A DNA stretch of 64,000 nt from Alterileibacterium massiliense (GTDB taxonomy: Bacteria; Bacillota; Clostridia; Peptostreptococcales; Anaerovoracaceae), in NCBI RefSeq assembly GCF_900104645.1, contig NZ_FNWE01000002.1:883289-947288 (forward strand). The letters are read 5' to 3'. The position numbers were made by a program, and so were the translations under genes. Positions 36,681-46,500 of this stretch are shown here, one piece after another (position 1 is the stretch's first letter; every line of letters begins with the position of its first letter). The notes below the pieces were generated by a model, which made no database searches, was not told the origin of the DNA, and saw only the letters and a program-made list of their open reading frames with translations.

Positions 36681-37685
36681 ATGATTAAACATAGAGAAGA
36701 TTTAGAGAAAAGCGAATATAAAATGCTAAGCCCCCTAGCTACAAAGTCGGCAGATTCAAAGGGCAGATTGAATTATGAAGAAAAGTGCCTCTATCGAACA
36801 GATTTCCAAAGGGACCGCGATAGAATAATTCATTCAAAGGCATTTAGGCGGCTTGTTCATAAAACTCAGGTTTTTATATCTCCTGAGGGTGACCATTACA
36901 GGACAAGACTAACGCATACCTTGGAAGTAGCTCAAATATCGAGGACTATATCAAGAATTTTAGGATATAACGAAGACCTTACAGAGGCAATTTCTCTCGG
37001 TCACGACCTTGGACACACACCATTTGGGCACAATGGAGAAATTTTTCTTAATGAAATACATCCGGGCGGATTTCATCATAATGAGCAAAGCCTTAGAGTT
37101 GTTGATCGTCTTGAGAAAAAAAAGGATAATTATGGCTTAAATCTAACATGGGAAGTTAGAGATGGAATTTTAAATCATAGAAGCAGGAATATGCCATCAA
37201 CACTAGAAGGGCAGATTGTAAGAATTTCCGATAAAATAGCATATATAAATCACGATATTGATGATGCTATAAGAAGCGGTGTAATTACTGAAAAAGATTT
37301 GCCGGAGGAAGACCTTAATATTTTAGGATACACACATGGTGATAGAATTAATAACCTCATAGAAGATCTCGTAAATAATAGCGAAAATAAAAGGCAAATA
37401 TCTTTAAGCGAAAATTTTAACTACGCTCTAATGCATTTAAGAGCTTTTATGTTTAAAAATGTATACAATAGTGAAAAGGTGAAAAAAGAGGAAGAACTTC
37501 AGAGAATTAAAGAGCAGATTGAGGGATTATACGACTTTTTTATAAAAAATCCGTCGGAATTACCTGATATGTATGTTTCTATAATAAAAGAAGATGGTTT
37601 AAATATTGCTGTAAAGGATTATATTGCAGGCATGACAGATAGATATGCGAATAAAATCTTTGATTCTATTATAAAGAATAAATAA
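36681..37685 (+). CDS. dgt: dGTPase-like HD-domain triphosphohydrolase
   Basis: The 334-residue protein is a deoxynucleotide triphosphohydrolase of the HD superfamily. The metal ligands are in RTRLTHTLEVAQ and GHDLGHTPFGHNGE, and the later Asp is in ISDKIAYINHDIDDA. The N-terminal segment CLYRTDFQRDRDRIIHSKAFRRL is also typical. Specificity for dGTP versus other dNTPs is not evident. Its place directly before dnaG and rpoD is the common Clostridial arrangement. The 56 bases before dnaG hold a short palindrome but no terminator. Confidence 0.93.
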   Translation: MIKHREDLEKSEYKMLSPLATKSADSKGRLNYEEKCLYRTDFQRDRDRIIHSKAFRRLVHKTQVFISPEGDHYRTRLTHTLEVAQISRTISRILGYNEDLTEAISLGHDLGHTPFGHNGEIFLNEIHPGGFHHNEQSLRVVDRLEKKKDNYGLNLTWEVRDGILNHRSRNMPSTLEGQIVRISDKIAYINHDIDDAIRSGVITEKDLPEEDLNILGYTHGDRINNLIEDLVNNSENKRQISLSENFNYALMHLRAFMFKNVYNSEKVKKEEELQRIKEQIEGLYDFFIKNPSELPDMYVSIIKEDGLNIAVKDYIAGMTDRYANKIFDSIIKNK

Positions 37686-37741
37686 ACTAAATTTAGTAAT
37701 AAATAAGTTATAAATAATGATACTTAACAAAAGGTAATATA

Positions 37742-39538
37742 ATGTCATTTGATAATAGATTTATTGAAGACTTAAAAAATAGAATAGATATAGTAAATAT
37801 CATTGGCAAGGATGTTAGGCTAAAAAAGAAAGGTGCAAATTACTGGGGTAATTGCCCATTTCACAATGAAAAGACCCCGAGTTTTTCTGTGAATGAAGAA
37901 AAACAGTTTTATCATTGCTTTGGGTGCGGAGTAGGTGGTGATGTCATAAAATTTGTCCAAGATTTTTATAAATTGGATTTTAATGAAGCAATTACAAAAA
38001 TATGTGCTGATAATGGAATAGAACTACCCAAAATGGTACATAGGTCAAATGTTGATTACAAGAGATTTTATGAGATTAATCGTCTGACAGCTACATACTA
38101 TTTTAAAAGCCTAAGGAAATTACCAAATTTGGGTTATAAATATATATCAAATAGAAAGATAGATAATCAGGCTTTAAATAAATTTGGAATTGGTTTTTCT
38201 AATAATTCCTGGGATGGTTTATATAAATATCTTCATTCACAAAATATTAAAGATGAAGAAATGATTAATCTAGGTCTTGTTAAAAAGGGAAAGAATAATA
38301 AGCTCTATGATAAATTTAGAAATAGAATTATGTTCCCTATTATTGACACTCGCTCTAGAGTCATAGGTTTTGGTGGAAGGAGCGTATCAAATGAAGATAA
38401 GCCTAAGTATCTAAATTCTGATGAAAGCGATATTTTTCACAAAAAAAATAATTTATATGGGCTAAATATTGCCTCTGAATATATAAAGAAAGAGGGGAAT
38501 ATAATCATTGTAGAAGGTTATATGGATGTAATAAGCTTATATCAATCAGGTATAAGGAATGTTATAGCTTCTCTAGGAACAGCACTCACAGATGAGCAGG
38601 CAAGGCTTATCTCTAGGTATACAAAGAATATTATCCTCTCATATGATTCTGATGAAGCAGGGATAAAGGCGAATTTAAGAGCGATAGATGTATTAAGAAA
38701 AAACAATTTAAATGTAAAAGTAATACAAGTCGAAGGTGGAAAAGACCCTGATGAATACATAAAAAAATATGGTAAGGATAAATTTAAAAATTTAGTAACA
38801 AATGCCCTTCCTTCTACAGACTTTATACTGATTACCTTAAAAAGAAATTTCGATCTAAAAAGAGATGAAGATAAATTAAATTATATTAAAGAATGTATTA
38901 GGGTATTAAACACCTTATCACCAGTAGAGCAAGATTTTTATATTAAAAAAATATCAAGAGAACTTGATATTTCTGAACAAGCTATTAGGACTGAAGTGAG
39001 CACGAGAGGAAGAGAAGAGGTTAAAAGATATACGAATGAGAGGGGAATCTACAAGGATAATATAAATAATGAAATAACGGCAATATTAAAGACTGAACTT
39101 TATTTGCTATATATAAGTTCAGTAGATTCATATTATTTAAAAGAATTAGAGAAAGATAATGTAATATTTACAACATATCTTGCAAAAAAAATTCATAAAA
39201 TTTTGATAGAAATTTGTAGCAAGGATTTAAAAAACGATAGCTATAATATTAAAGATATTAATTTAAATATAATTGATGAGATAAGTAAGAATCTTGATAA
39301 AGATGAAGATATGGCTTTTCGCAAGGCTACTAAGGGACTTTTTATCGGGGGAGATATTGAAGAGTTTTACAATAAATGCTTAAAAAAATACAAACTTGAG
39401 ATTTGTATTGAAAGAAAAAATCAATTACAAAATGAACTCGAAGTATCTGAAAAAATAAATGATAATAGTTCAAGCGAAGATATTGCGAAAGAATTACTAT
39501 TTTACGAATCAGAAATTAGAAGGTTGAAAGGGGATTAG
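37742..39538 (+). CDS. dnaG: DNA primase
   Basis: DnaG lays down RNA primers for replication. The 598-residue protein has the CHC2 zinc finger (Cys38, His41, Cys59, Cys62), the RNA-polymerase-like core, and the TOPRIM fold with [10 protein letters not shown] near residue 260 and SYDSDEAG near 302. A C-terminal DnaB-interacting helical region follows. It belongs to the dgt-dnaG-rpoD macromolecular synthesis cluster. The rpoD ATG begins one base after its stop codon. Confidence 0.97.
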   Translation: MSFDNRFIEDLKNRIDIVNIIGKDVRLKKKGANYWGNCPFHNEKTPSFSVNEEKQFYHCFGCGVGGDVIKFVQDFYKLDFNEAITKICADNGIELPKMVHRSNVDYKRFYEINRLTATYYFKSLRKLPNLGYKYISNRKIDNQALNKFGIGFSNNSWDGLYKYLHSQNIKDEEMINLGLVKKGKNNKLYDKFRNRIMFPIIDTRSRVIGFGGRSVSNEDKPKYLNSDESDIFHKKNNLYGLNIASEYIKKEGNIIIVEGYMDVISLYQSGIRNVIASLGTALTDEQARLISRYTKNIILSYDSDEAGIKANLRAIDVLRKNNLNVKVIQVEGGKDPDEYIKKYGKDKFKNLVTNALPSTDFILITLKRNFDLKRDEDKLNYIKECIRVLNTLSPVEQDFYIKKISRELDISEQAIRTEVSTRGREEVKRYTNERGIYKDNINNEITAILKTELYLLYISSVDSYYLKELEKDNVIFTTYLAKKIHKILIEICSKDLKNDSYNIKDINLNIIDEISKNLDKDEDMAFRKATKGLFIGGDIEEFYNKCLKKYKLEICIERKNQLQNELEVSEKINDNSSSEDIAKELLFYESEIRRLKGD

Positions 39539-39539
39539 A

Positions 39540-40763
39540 ATGGCAAAAAAAAGAATCGATCCTAACAGTATTGAAGGCAAGGTAAAGGCTATTGAGCATA
39601 ATATCGAGCTAACTCCTGAAGAGAAAGAAAATGCAATAAAAAAAGAAAAAACTCTAGCCATGAGAGATCAATATGTCATGGACCTAGAACAAATTGCAAA
39701 GAAAACAAATAATGAAATCACAATTGGAGAAGTTAGCAACTATCTATATGATTTAGAGCTTGATAAAAATGATATAGAAATGACCTATAAAATGCTCGAA
39801 GATAAGGGAATAAAGGTTGTTGAATTTAGAGAACCTGCTGATTCAGAATTAAAAAATGATGAAGATGCGGACGATGGAGTTGTAATAAATAAAAATGGAG
39901 AGATAGATGTCGAAGCTACAGTCCCTAAGTCTGTTCCTACTGATGACCCTGTAAGAATGTATCTTAAAGAAATAGGTAAAGTTAGCTTGCTAACAGCAGA
40001 TGAAGAAAAAGAGCTTGCAAAGCGTATGGAAGAAGGAGATGAATGGGCTAAGAAGAGGTTATGCGAATGTAATCTAAGACTTGTAGTAAGCATAGCAAAG
40101 AGATATTTAAATAGGGGCTTATCTCTCCTTGATCTAATACAGGAAGGTAACCTTGGTCTTATAAAAGCTGTAGATAAATTCGACTATACTAAGGGATACA
40201 AGTTCAGCACATATGCTACTTGGTGGATAAGGCAAGCTATAACAAGGTCTATAGCTGATCAAGCAAGAACGATAAGGATTCCTGTTCACATGGTAGAAAC
40301 TATAAATAAGTTAATAAGGGTTAGTAGACAGCTACTTCAAGAATATGGTAGAGAACCAACATCTGAAGAAATTGCCGAAGAAATGGGAATAACTGTTGAC
40401 AAGGTAAGAGAAATAAAGAAAATATCCCAAGACCCCGTCAGCTTTGAAACACCAATTGGAGAAGAAGAAGATAGCCACCTAGGTGATTTTATTCCTGATG
40501 AGGATGCTCTTGAACCAGTAGATGCAGCGGCTAACTCAATGTTAACAGAACAATTAATGGAAGTTTTGGACACACTTAGTGAAAGAGAAAAGAAAGTATT
40601 ATTACTGAGATTTGGTGTTGAAGATGACAGACCAAGAACTCTTGAAGAAGTGGGAAAAGAATTTAATGTAACAAGAGAAAGGATAAGGCAGATTGAAGCA
40701 AAGGCATTAAGAAAGCTTAGGCACCCATCAAGAAGGAAAAAATTAAAAGAGTATTTAGAGTAA
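39540..40763 (+). CDS. rpoD: RNA polymerase primary sigma factor
   Basis: RpoD (SigA) directs RNA polymerase to vegetative promoters of the TTGACA/TATAAT type seen throughout this window. In order it shows region 1.1 (to about 100), region 1.2 ([12 protein letters not shown]), region 2 ([42 protein letters not shown] contacts the -10), region 3, and region 4 ([25 protein letters not shown] contacts the -35). At 407 residues it lacks the large non-conserved insert of proteobacterial sigma-70. A GGGGAT ribosome site lies at the dnaG end. Confidence 0.98.
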   Translation: MAKKRIDPNSIEGKVKAIEHNIELTPEEKENAIKKEKTLAMRDQYVMDLEQIAKKTNNEITIGEVSNYLYDLELDKNDIEMTYKMLEDKGIKVVEFREPADSELKNDEDADDGVVINKNGEIDVEATVPKSVPTDDPVRMYLKEIGKVSLLTADEEKELAKRMEEGDEWAKKRLCECNLRLVVSIAKRYLNRGLSLLDLIQEGNLGLIKAVDKFDYTKGYKFSTYATWWIRQAITRSIADQARTIRIPVHMVETINKLIRVSRQLLQEYGREPTSEEIAEEMGITVDKVREIKKISQDPVSFETPIGEEEDSHLGDFIPDEDALEPVDAAANSMLTEQLMEVLDTLSEREKKVLLLRFGVEDDRPRTLEEVGKEFNVTRERIRQIEAKALRKLRHPSRRKKLKEYLE

Positions 40764-40792
40764 TTCTTAATAAATTACTTATAAAAGTACCA

Positions 40793-40835
40793 AATAGTTT
40801 AAATAATTTAAGCATTCTAAATAATTTAAACTATT
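40793..40835. repeat. A/T-only near-perfect inverted repeat after rpoD
   Basis: Eighteen-base arms at 40793-40810 and 40818-40835 (starting AATAGTTTAAAT and ending ATTTAAACTATT) differ at one position and enclose a 7-base loop. It lies 30 bases after rpoD and upstream of the better terminator at 40877. No T-run follows. Confidence 0.6.
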
Positions 40836-40876
40836 TAAATTAGCTCAATAATATTAAGAAATATTAATTGATTGTA

Positions 40877-40909
40877 AGAGGTAGAGGTGAGAAATCCTAC
40901 CTCTTTTTA
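40877..40909 (+). terminator. Terminator of the dnaG-rpoD transcript
   Basis: AGAGGTAG (40877-40884) pairs with CTACCTCT (40897-40904) across a 12-base loop and is followed by TTTTT. Confidence 0.82.
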
Positions 40910-41260
40910 TATTTTATATTGGAGCTAATAAACAAAAAAACAAATACTTATTTTTTAAAATATTTATGAAATATAAAAAAATTAAAACAATAATCAAAAA
41001 AGAAAGAGTAAAAAGGGTTAAAAATCTAAAAATAGATTGATTGGACATATTGTTATCTTTTTTTTAATAATTTACAAAATATAGATTGGTTTACAATAAA
41101 ATATAGTCTTTATGTGATATAAATATGTATAATAAAATCACATTACTTTTATTTTTGCTTTATTTTTTTATTTTTTCTTTTTTATTTATAAGTAGATGCT
41201 AAAATCTCGTTAACATTTTTATAGATTTTGCTACGAATTTTAAAGACGAGGTATTTAGAA
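40910..41260. other. Non-coding A/T-rich stretch upstream of the lysozyme gene
   Basis: About 350 bases with no gene. The strand switches from A-rich (40910-41040) to T-rich (41140-41200). An extended -10, TGA-TATAAA at 41115-41123, is the best promoter candidate for the lysozyme gene, but it lacks a -35 at proper spacing; a TATAAT lies at 41128-41133. I see no riboswitch or RNA gene. Confidence 0.4.
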
Positions 41261-42379
41261 ATGAAAAAACAGATATTAAAGATTGGAATAATTACATTGA
41301 TAATGATATGCTTTTCCATTCCAAGTTTTGCAAGCAAAAGTGGTATTAGAGGAATAATAAATAAGCCTGCTTCATCTGCTTTTAAATCCTTACAAAGTAA
41401 GACTTTAGAAGCTGTAACGGATGCTTTAATAAAAAAGCAGATTTCTGATAATGCTGAAAAAAGTGAAATTAATATTAAAATGGATGAATCAAAGAAGAGT
41501 GTCGCTATAAGAGAAGCTGATGAGGCATCTGGTAAGGCTGCTGCAGAGCACAAAAATGCTTTAGAAGCAAATTCTTCATCTAATGCTCAGCAAAATGTAA
41601 AGCCACAGGCTAAAGCAAAAGAATTTGATAGCAGTGAGTTAACTACTCCGGATTCTTCAATAGATAATTCTTCATCTGATAATAATAATGATAGTGCTAC
41701 TGATAACAATACTAATAATACAGATAGCTCAACTGATAATAAACCTCAGAATAATCCTAGTTTTGACAGTTCAATAATTCCAGCTGGTAGCCTTGGAATA
41801 GATGTATCAGAATTTAATGGATATATTGATTGGCAAGCAGTTGCAAACTCAGGTGTAAAATTTGCTTACATTAGAGTTGCGGGTAGATTTAGCGTTAGTG
41901 CTAGTATATATGATGATGCAAGATTTGATTATAATATTGCTCAAGCTAAGGCAAATGGTATAAAGGTTGGTGTTTACTTCTTTACACAGGCTGTTAATGC
42001 TGATGAAGCAATTGAAGAAGCAAGATATACAATAGAAAAGATTAAGCCTTATGGAGTTGACCTTCCAATAGTAATCGATTCAGAAAATGTAAGCGGTGGC
42101 GGAAGACATTCAGCAATTAGCACAGCTTCAAGGACTGAAGTTATTAAAGCATTCTGTGATGAAGTGTCTAATGCTGGATACACTCCAATGCTTTATGCAA
42201 GCACATGGTGGTTAAATAATAAGCTTGATATGAACCAGTTAAATGGTTATAGAGTATGGGTTGCACAGTACTATGACAAGGTAACATATGGAGGCTCATA
42301 TAATGTATGGCAGTACACAAGCACAGGCAGAATTACAGGAGTAAATGGAAATGTTGACTGCAATTACTGGTATAACTAA
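41261..42379 (+). CDS. Secreted GH25 lysozyme (peptidoglycan muramidase)
   Basis: The 372-residue protein cleaves peptidoglycan between MurNAc and GlcNAc. It starts with a signal peptide (MKKQILKIGIITLIM, then CFSIPSFAS). A Ser/Lys/Ala-rich helical region and a low-complexity Asp/Asn/Ser/Thr linker (about 125-170) follow. The GH25 barrel has IDVSEFNGYIDW, YIRVAGR, the catalytic acidic pair in IVIDSENVSG and a C-terminal WQYTSTG. No anchoring motif or SH3 domain is seen. The ATG at 41261 is chosen because the signal peptide begins there; an ATG at 41228 would add 11 residues ahead of it. It separates rpoD from trmK, which are normally adjacent. Confidence 0.92.
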   Translation: MKKQILKIGIITLIMICFSIPSFASKSGIRGIINKPASSAFKSLQSKTLEAVTDALIKKQISDNAEKSEINIKMDESKKSVAIREADEASGKAAAEHKNALEANSSSNAQQNVKPQAKAKEFDSSELTTPDSSIDNSSSDNNNDSATDNNTNNTDSSTDNKPQNNPSFDSSIIPAGSLGIDVSEFNGYIDWQAVANSGVKFAYIRVAGRFSVSASIYDDARFDYNIAQAKANGIKVGVYFFTQAVNADEAIEEARYTIEKIKPYGVDLPIVIDSENVSGGGRHSAISTASRTEVIKAFCDEVSNAGYTPMLYASTWWLNNKLDMNQLNGYRVWVAQYYDKVTYGGSYNVWQYTSTGRITGVNGNVDCNYWYN

Positions 42380-42406
42380 TTTTAATATTATTACTGGTAT
42401 AACTAA
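42363..42406 (+). repeat. 17-base direct repeat at the end of the lysozyme gene
   Basis: ATTACTGGTATAACTAA at 42363-42379, which encodes the last residues and stop, recurs exactly at 42390-42406 in non-coding DNA. It looks like a local 27-base-step duplication. Confidence 0.85.
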
Positions 42407-42464
42407 GTTGAATTTAATTGTAGTTTTAACAATATAGTTGATAGAATTTTTAGAAATAATATAA

Positions 42465-43166
42465 ATGAAAATTAGCAATCGTCTTTATAAAATATATGAA
42501 GAAGTAGCAACAGGTGAAACTGTTGCTGATGTCGGAACGGATCATGGATTCGTTCCGATTCTTCTAATAAAAAATAAAATATCGCCAGCAATTATTATGA
42601 GTGATATTAGTTCAAAATCCCTAGATAAGGCTATTAATAATTTAAAAGATATAAAAACAAGCACATTAACATCATTTAGAGTGTCAGATGGCTTAATTGA
42701 GATTTCATATGGAGAAGTCGATGATATTATTATTGCAGGTATGGGAGGACAGCTTATTATAGATATTTTAGAAAAGGATATTGATAAGACACATTCTTTT
42801 AAAAAATTAATTTTACAACCTAGGAATAATAGTGGCAGGCTAAGACATTGGTTATATAAAAATAATTTTAATATAGAAAAAAATGTACTTGCAAAAGAAG
42901 GAAAGTTTGTATGTGAAATAATAGTTGCAAAAACAGATTTTAATATCAATAAAATATATGAAAATATAGATAAAGATAGTATTAAATGGGAATTTCCTAA
43001 GTCGTTTAAATACTCTGAAAAAGAGCTTTTAAAAGAAAAAATCAATTGGAAAATTGAAAGTATAAATAATGAGATTAATAATTTAAAAAAAAGCAAAGAT
43101 GATAAAACTTACTTAATAAAAAAGCTTGAAATAGATTTAGAATATCTAAAGACTTTATTAATATAA
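42465..43166 (+). CDS. trmK: tRNA (adenine22-N1)-methyltransferase
   Basis: TrmK methylates N1 of A22 in bacterial tRNAs using S-adenosylmethionine. The 233-residue protein has the Rossmann SAM motif VADVGTDHGFVPILL near residue 20, IMSDISSKSLDKA, and the catalytic-region AGMGGQLIIDILE and LQPRNNSGRLRHWL. A C-terminal coiled-coil helix pair follows, as in Bacillus TrmK. In Firmicutes the gene normally follows rpoD directly; here the lysozyme gene lies between them. No clear ribosome site precedes the ATG. Confidence 0.93.
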   Translation: MKISNRLYKIYEEVATGETVADVGTDHGFVPILLIKNKISPAIIMSDISSKSLDKAINNLKDIKTSTLTSFRVSDGLIEISYGEVDDIIIAGMGGQLIIDILEKDIDKTHSFKKLILQPRNNSGRLRHWLYKNNFNIEKNVLAKEGKFVCEIIVAKTDFNINKIYENIDKDSIKWEFPKSFKYSEKELLKEKINWKIESINNEINNLKKSKDDKTYLIKKLEIDLEYLKTLLI

Positions 43167-43186
43167 AATATATAATATGGTATAAT
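43158..43186 (+). promoter_or_regulatory. Promoter of rnpB
   Basis: TTAATA (43158-43163), a 17-base spacer and consensus TATAAT (43181-43186) preceded by TGG as an extended -10. It overlaps the trmK stop and would start the RNA near 43193. Confidence 0.7.
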
Positions 43187-43191
43187 ACTTC

Positions 43192-43540
43192 CAGGGTAAA
43201 CCAGACGATCGCGTGTCTTTAGACATGAGGAAAGTCCGGGCTCCAAAGGGCAAGAATGCCTGATAACATCAGGCGCAGGTAACTGTAGGGAAAGTGCAAC
43301 AGAAACATTCCGCCGAAACGGTTAGGCCGTGGTAAGGTTGAAATGGTGAGGTAAGAGCTCACCGGCGTCATGGAGACATGACGGCCGTGTAAACCCCATT
43401 CGGAGCAAGACCAAGCAGGGCATTATTTGTGGCTGCCCGTCACTGCCCATAGGTAGGTCGCTTGAATCATTTAGCAATAGATGATCTAGATGGATGATCG
43501 TCAAATACAGAACCCGGCTTATAGGTTTGCCCTTTTTTTA
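43192..43540 (+). ncRNA. rnpB: RNase P RNA, bacterial class A
   Basis: This is the catalytic RNA that trims the 5' ends of tRNA precursors. The universally conserved 5' block GAGGAAAGTCCGGGCTCC is at 43227-43244 and the 3' block ACAGAACCCGGCTTATAGG at 43507-43525. Together they build the P4 core. The ends pair as P1 (GGGTAAACC 43194-43202 with GGTTTGCCC 43524-43532), followed by seven T residues as terminator. The internal order, including AGTGCAACAGAAA, GGTAAGAGCTCACCGG and GTAAACCCC, matches the ancestral class A fold of E. coli rather than the class B fold of Bacillus. Confidence 0.97.
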
Positions 43541-43595
43541 TTAGGGGCATTTTTTATTTTTTGTTCAATTTTTAACTATTTAAAAGAGGAATGAA

Positions 43596-46500
43596 ATGAA
43601 ACTTGGTATAGATGTAGGCTCTACAACAGTAAAGCTAATATTGCTTGGTAGTAATGACGAAATAATATATTCGAGATATGAAAGACATAATTCTGATGTT
43701 TTTCAGAAGGTTAGAGAACTTCTATTTGAATTAATTAAAGAAATGGGAGATCTTTCAATAAAAGCTATTATAACAGGTTCAGGAGGTCTTTCCCTTGCTA
43801 AAATATTAAATTTGAAATTTGAGCAGGAGGTTATCTCATGCACTGAAGCTGTTAGTAAAATTATACCGGAAACTGATGTATCTATTGAGCTTGGCGGTGA
43901 GGATGCAAAGATTACATATTATAATCCATCTATTGAACAGAGAATGAATGGTTCTTGTGCAGGAGGTACAGGAGCTTTTATAGATCAAATGGCAGTCCTT
44001 TTAAATACCGATGCAAGCGGTTTAAATGAAGCTGCTAAATCATATAATATCATCTATCCTATTGCATCAAGGTGTGGAGTTTTTGCAAAAACTGATATTC
44101 AGCCATTAATAAATGATGGTGCAAAAACATCAGATATTGCTATTTCAATATTTCAAGCTGTTGTAAATCAACTAATATCAGGACTTGCATGCGGTCACCC
44201 AATTAAAGGTAATGTTGCTTTCCTAGGTGGCCCTTTGACATATTTAAGTGAGCTTAGAAAAAGATTTATTGAAACGCTAAAGCTTCCAGAGGAAAATGTT
44301 ATTTTTCCCGAAAATTCAAAATATTTTGTGGCTATAGGTGCCGCTTTGCTTTCTGAAAATGAAGATAATACTAATATCTCAGATCTTATTTCTAAAATCG
44401 ATAATTCTGATTCTAAAGATATATCATCTACAAAATACATAGATCCTCTATTTGATGATGAAAATCACCTTGAAAGTTTTAGGAAAAGACATGACAAATA
44501 CAAGGTAAAAAGAAACGACCTATCTATGGCAAAAGGGCCTTTATTCTTAGGTATTGATGCAGGTTCAACTACAACCAAGGCAGGTTTAATTAATAGTGAA
44601 AATGAGCTACTTTATGAATATTATGAAAATAATAATGGAGAACCTTTAGAAGTTGTAAAAAAAATATTACTTGATATTTATAAAAAAATTCCAAATGATG
44701 CTTTTATAGCAAGATCTGTAGTAACCGGATATGGCGAAAATCTTATTAAAGCTGCTATAAAGATGGATGATGGTATTATTGAAACAATGGCACATTATAA
44801 GGCAGCTGAAGAATTTTTGCCAGGCGTAAGCTTCATACTCGATATTGGCGGTCAAGATATGAAGTGCATGAAAATTAAGAATGGTGCTGTATCTTCAATA
44901 ATGTTAAATGAAGCATGTTCTTCAGGTTGCGGTTCTTTTATTGAAACCTATGCTAAGAGTGTAAATATGAGTGTCCCTGAATTCGCAAACTTAGCTTTAA
45001 CAGCTGAGAATCCCGTTGACCTTGGGACCAGATGTACTGTTTTTATGAATTCCAAGGTTAAACAGGCACAAAAAGAAGGTGCAAAAATAGGGGATATATC
45101 CGCAGGACTTTCTTTATCAGTAATTAAAAATGCTCTATATAAGGTTATAAAGTTAAGAAATCCAGATGAAACAGGGGATAAGGTAGTAGTTCAAGGCGGT
45201 ACATTTTTAAATGAAGCAGTTCTAAGATCTATTGAAATAATACTAGGAAAAGAGGTTATTAGACCCGATGTTTCAGGACTTATGGGAGCCTATGGTGCAG
45301 CTATAATTGCTCATGAGCAATACGAAGAAAAAATAAAAGAAGATGCAAATCTTAGCTCAAGTTTACTGCCTAAAGACAAAATTGATAATTTCAAAATTAC
45401 TACATCAAACAAAAGATGCGGTAAATGCGGAAACAACTGTCTTTTAACCATAACAGAATTTGGTGATGGCTCAAGATATGTAACAGGAAATAGGTGCGAA
45501 AGGGGAGCCGGCGAAATTGCTAAACAAAATGATAATCCCGATCTCTATAAAACCAAATTTAAATTGTTATTTAATAGACCTAGCCTGGAAGATGATGCAG
45601 CTTATAGAGGAATTATTGGTATTCCAAGAGTATTAAATATGTATGAAGATTATCCATTTTGGCATACATTTTTCAGTAGGCTAGGGTTTAAAGTTGTTTT
45701 AAGCCAGGTAAGCTCTAAGGATATTTATGAGCTCGGAATGGACTCAATATCTTCTGATACGGCTTGTTATCCAGCTAAGCTTGTCCATGGTCATATTAAA
45801 TGGCTAGTAATGCACAATATAAAAAGGATTTTTTATCCATGTATAAATCACGAAATAAATGAAGATCCTTCGGCTCCTAACCACTATAATTGTCCAATAG
45901 TAGCGACTTATCCGGAAGTTATAGATAAAAATATGGCTGATTTTTTCAATGATAACGATGTTGAATTTTATCATCCATTTCTACCATATGATAGTGATTC
46001 CAGATTAAATGAGGAATTATATAAGTTTTTTAATGGTAAAAGAGATGTCGATATTGAAGCAAGGGCTAATATAAATAATTTATATAATTTTGATAATAAA
46101 AATATTAATTATTCCTTATTTAAATTAGGCATAAATAGAAGAGATATAGCAGAAGCAATAGATGAAGGTAGAATAGAATATAAAAAATTTAAGCGTTCTC
46201 TTATCAAGGAAACGGATTTCGCCCTTGATTATATGAAAAAGCATAATAAAAAAGGTATTATACTTTCAGGAAGACCTTATCATATAGATCCCCATGTAAA
46301 CCATGGAATAAATAATATTATTACACAGCTAGATATGGTTGTTTTAACTGAAGATGGAGTAAGCGATAGAATAATCGAAGAAAGGCCCCTCAGGGTGCTC
46401 GATCAATGGGTATATCATTCAAGGCTATATAAGGCTGCCTTGTTTGCAGGGCAAAGACAAGATCTTGATATTGTACAATTAAATTCTTTTGGCTGCGGTG

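Noticed and set aside
40793-40835. Replication origin or DnaA-box cluster after rpoD
   Set aside because: No TTATCCACA-type boxes are present; it is only an A/T inverted repeat near a terminator.
43322-43504. Open frame of 60 codons on the minus strand
   Set aside because: It lies wholly within the RNase P RNA gene, opposite conserved structural RNA, with no ribosome site.
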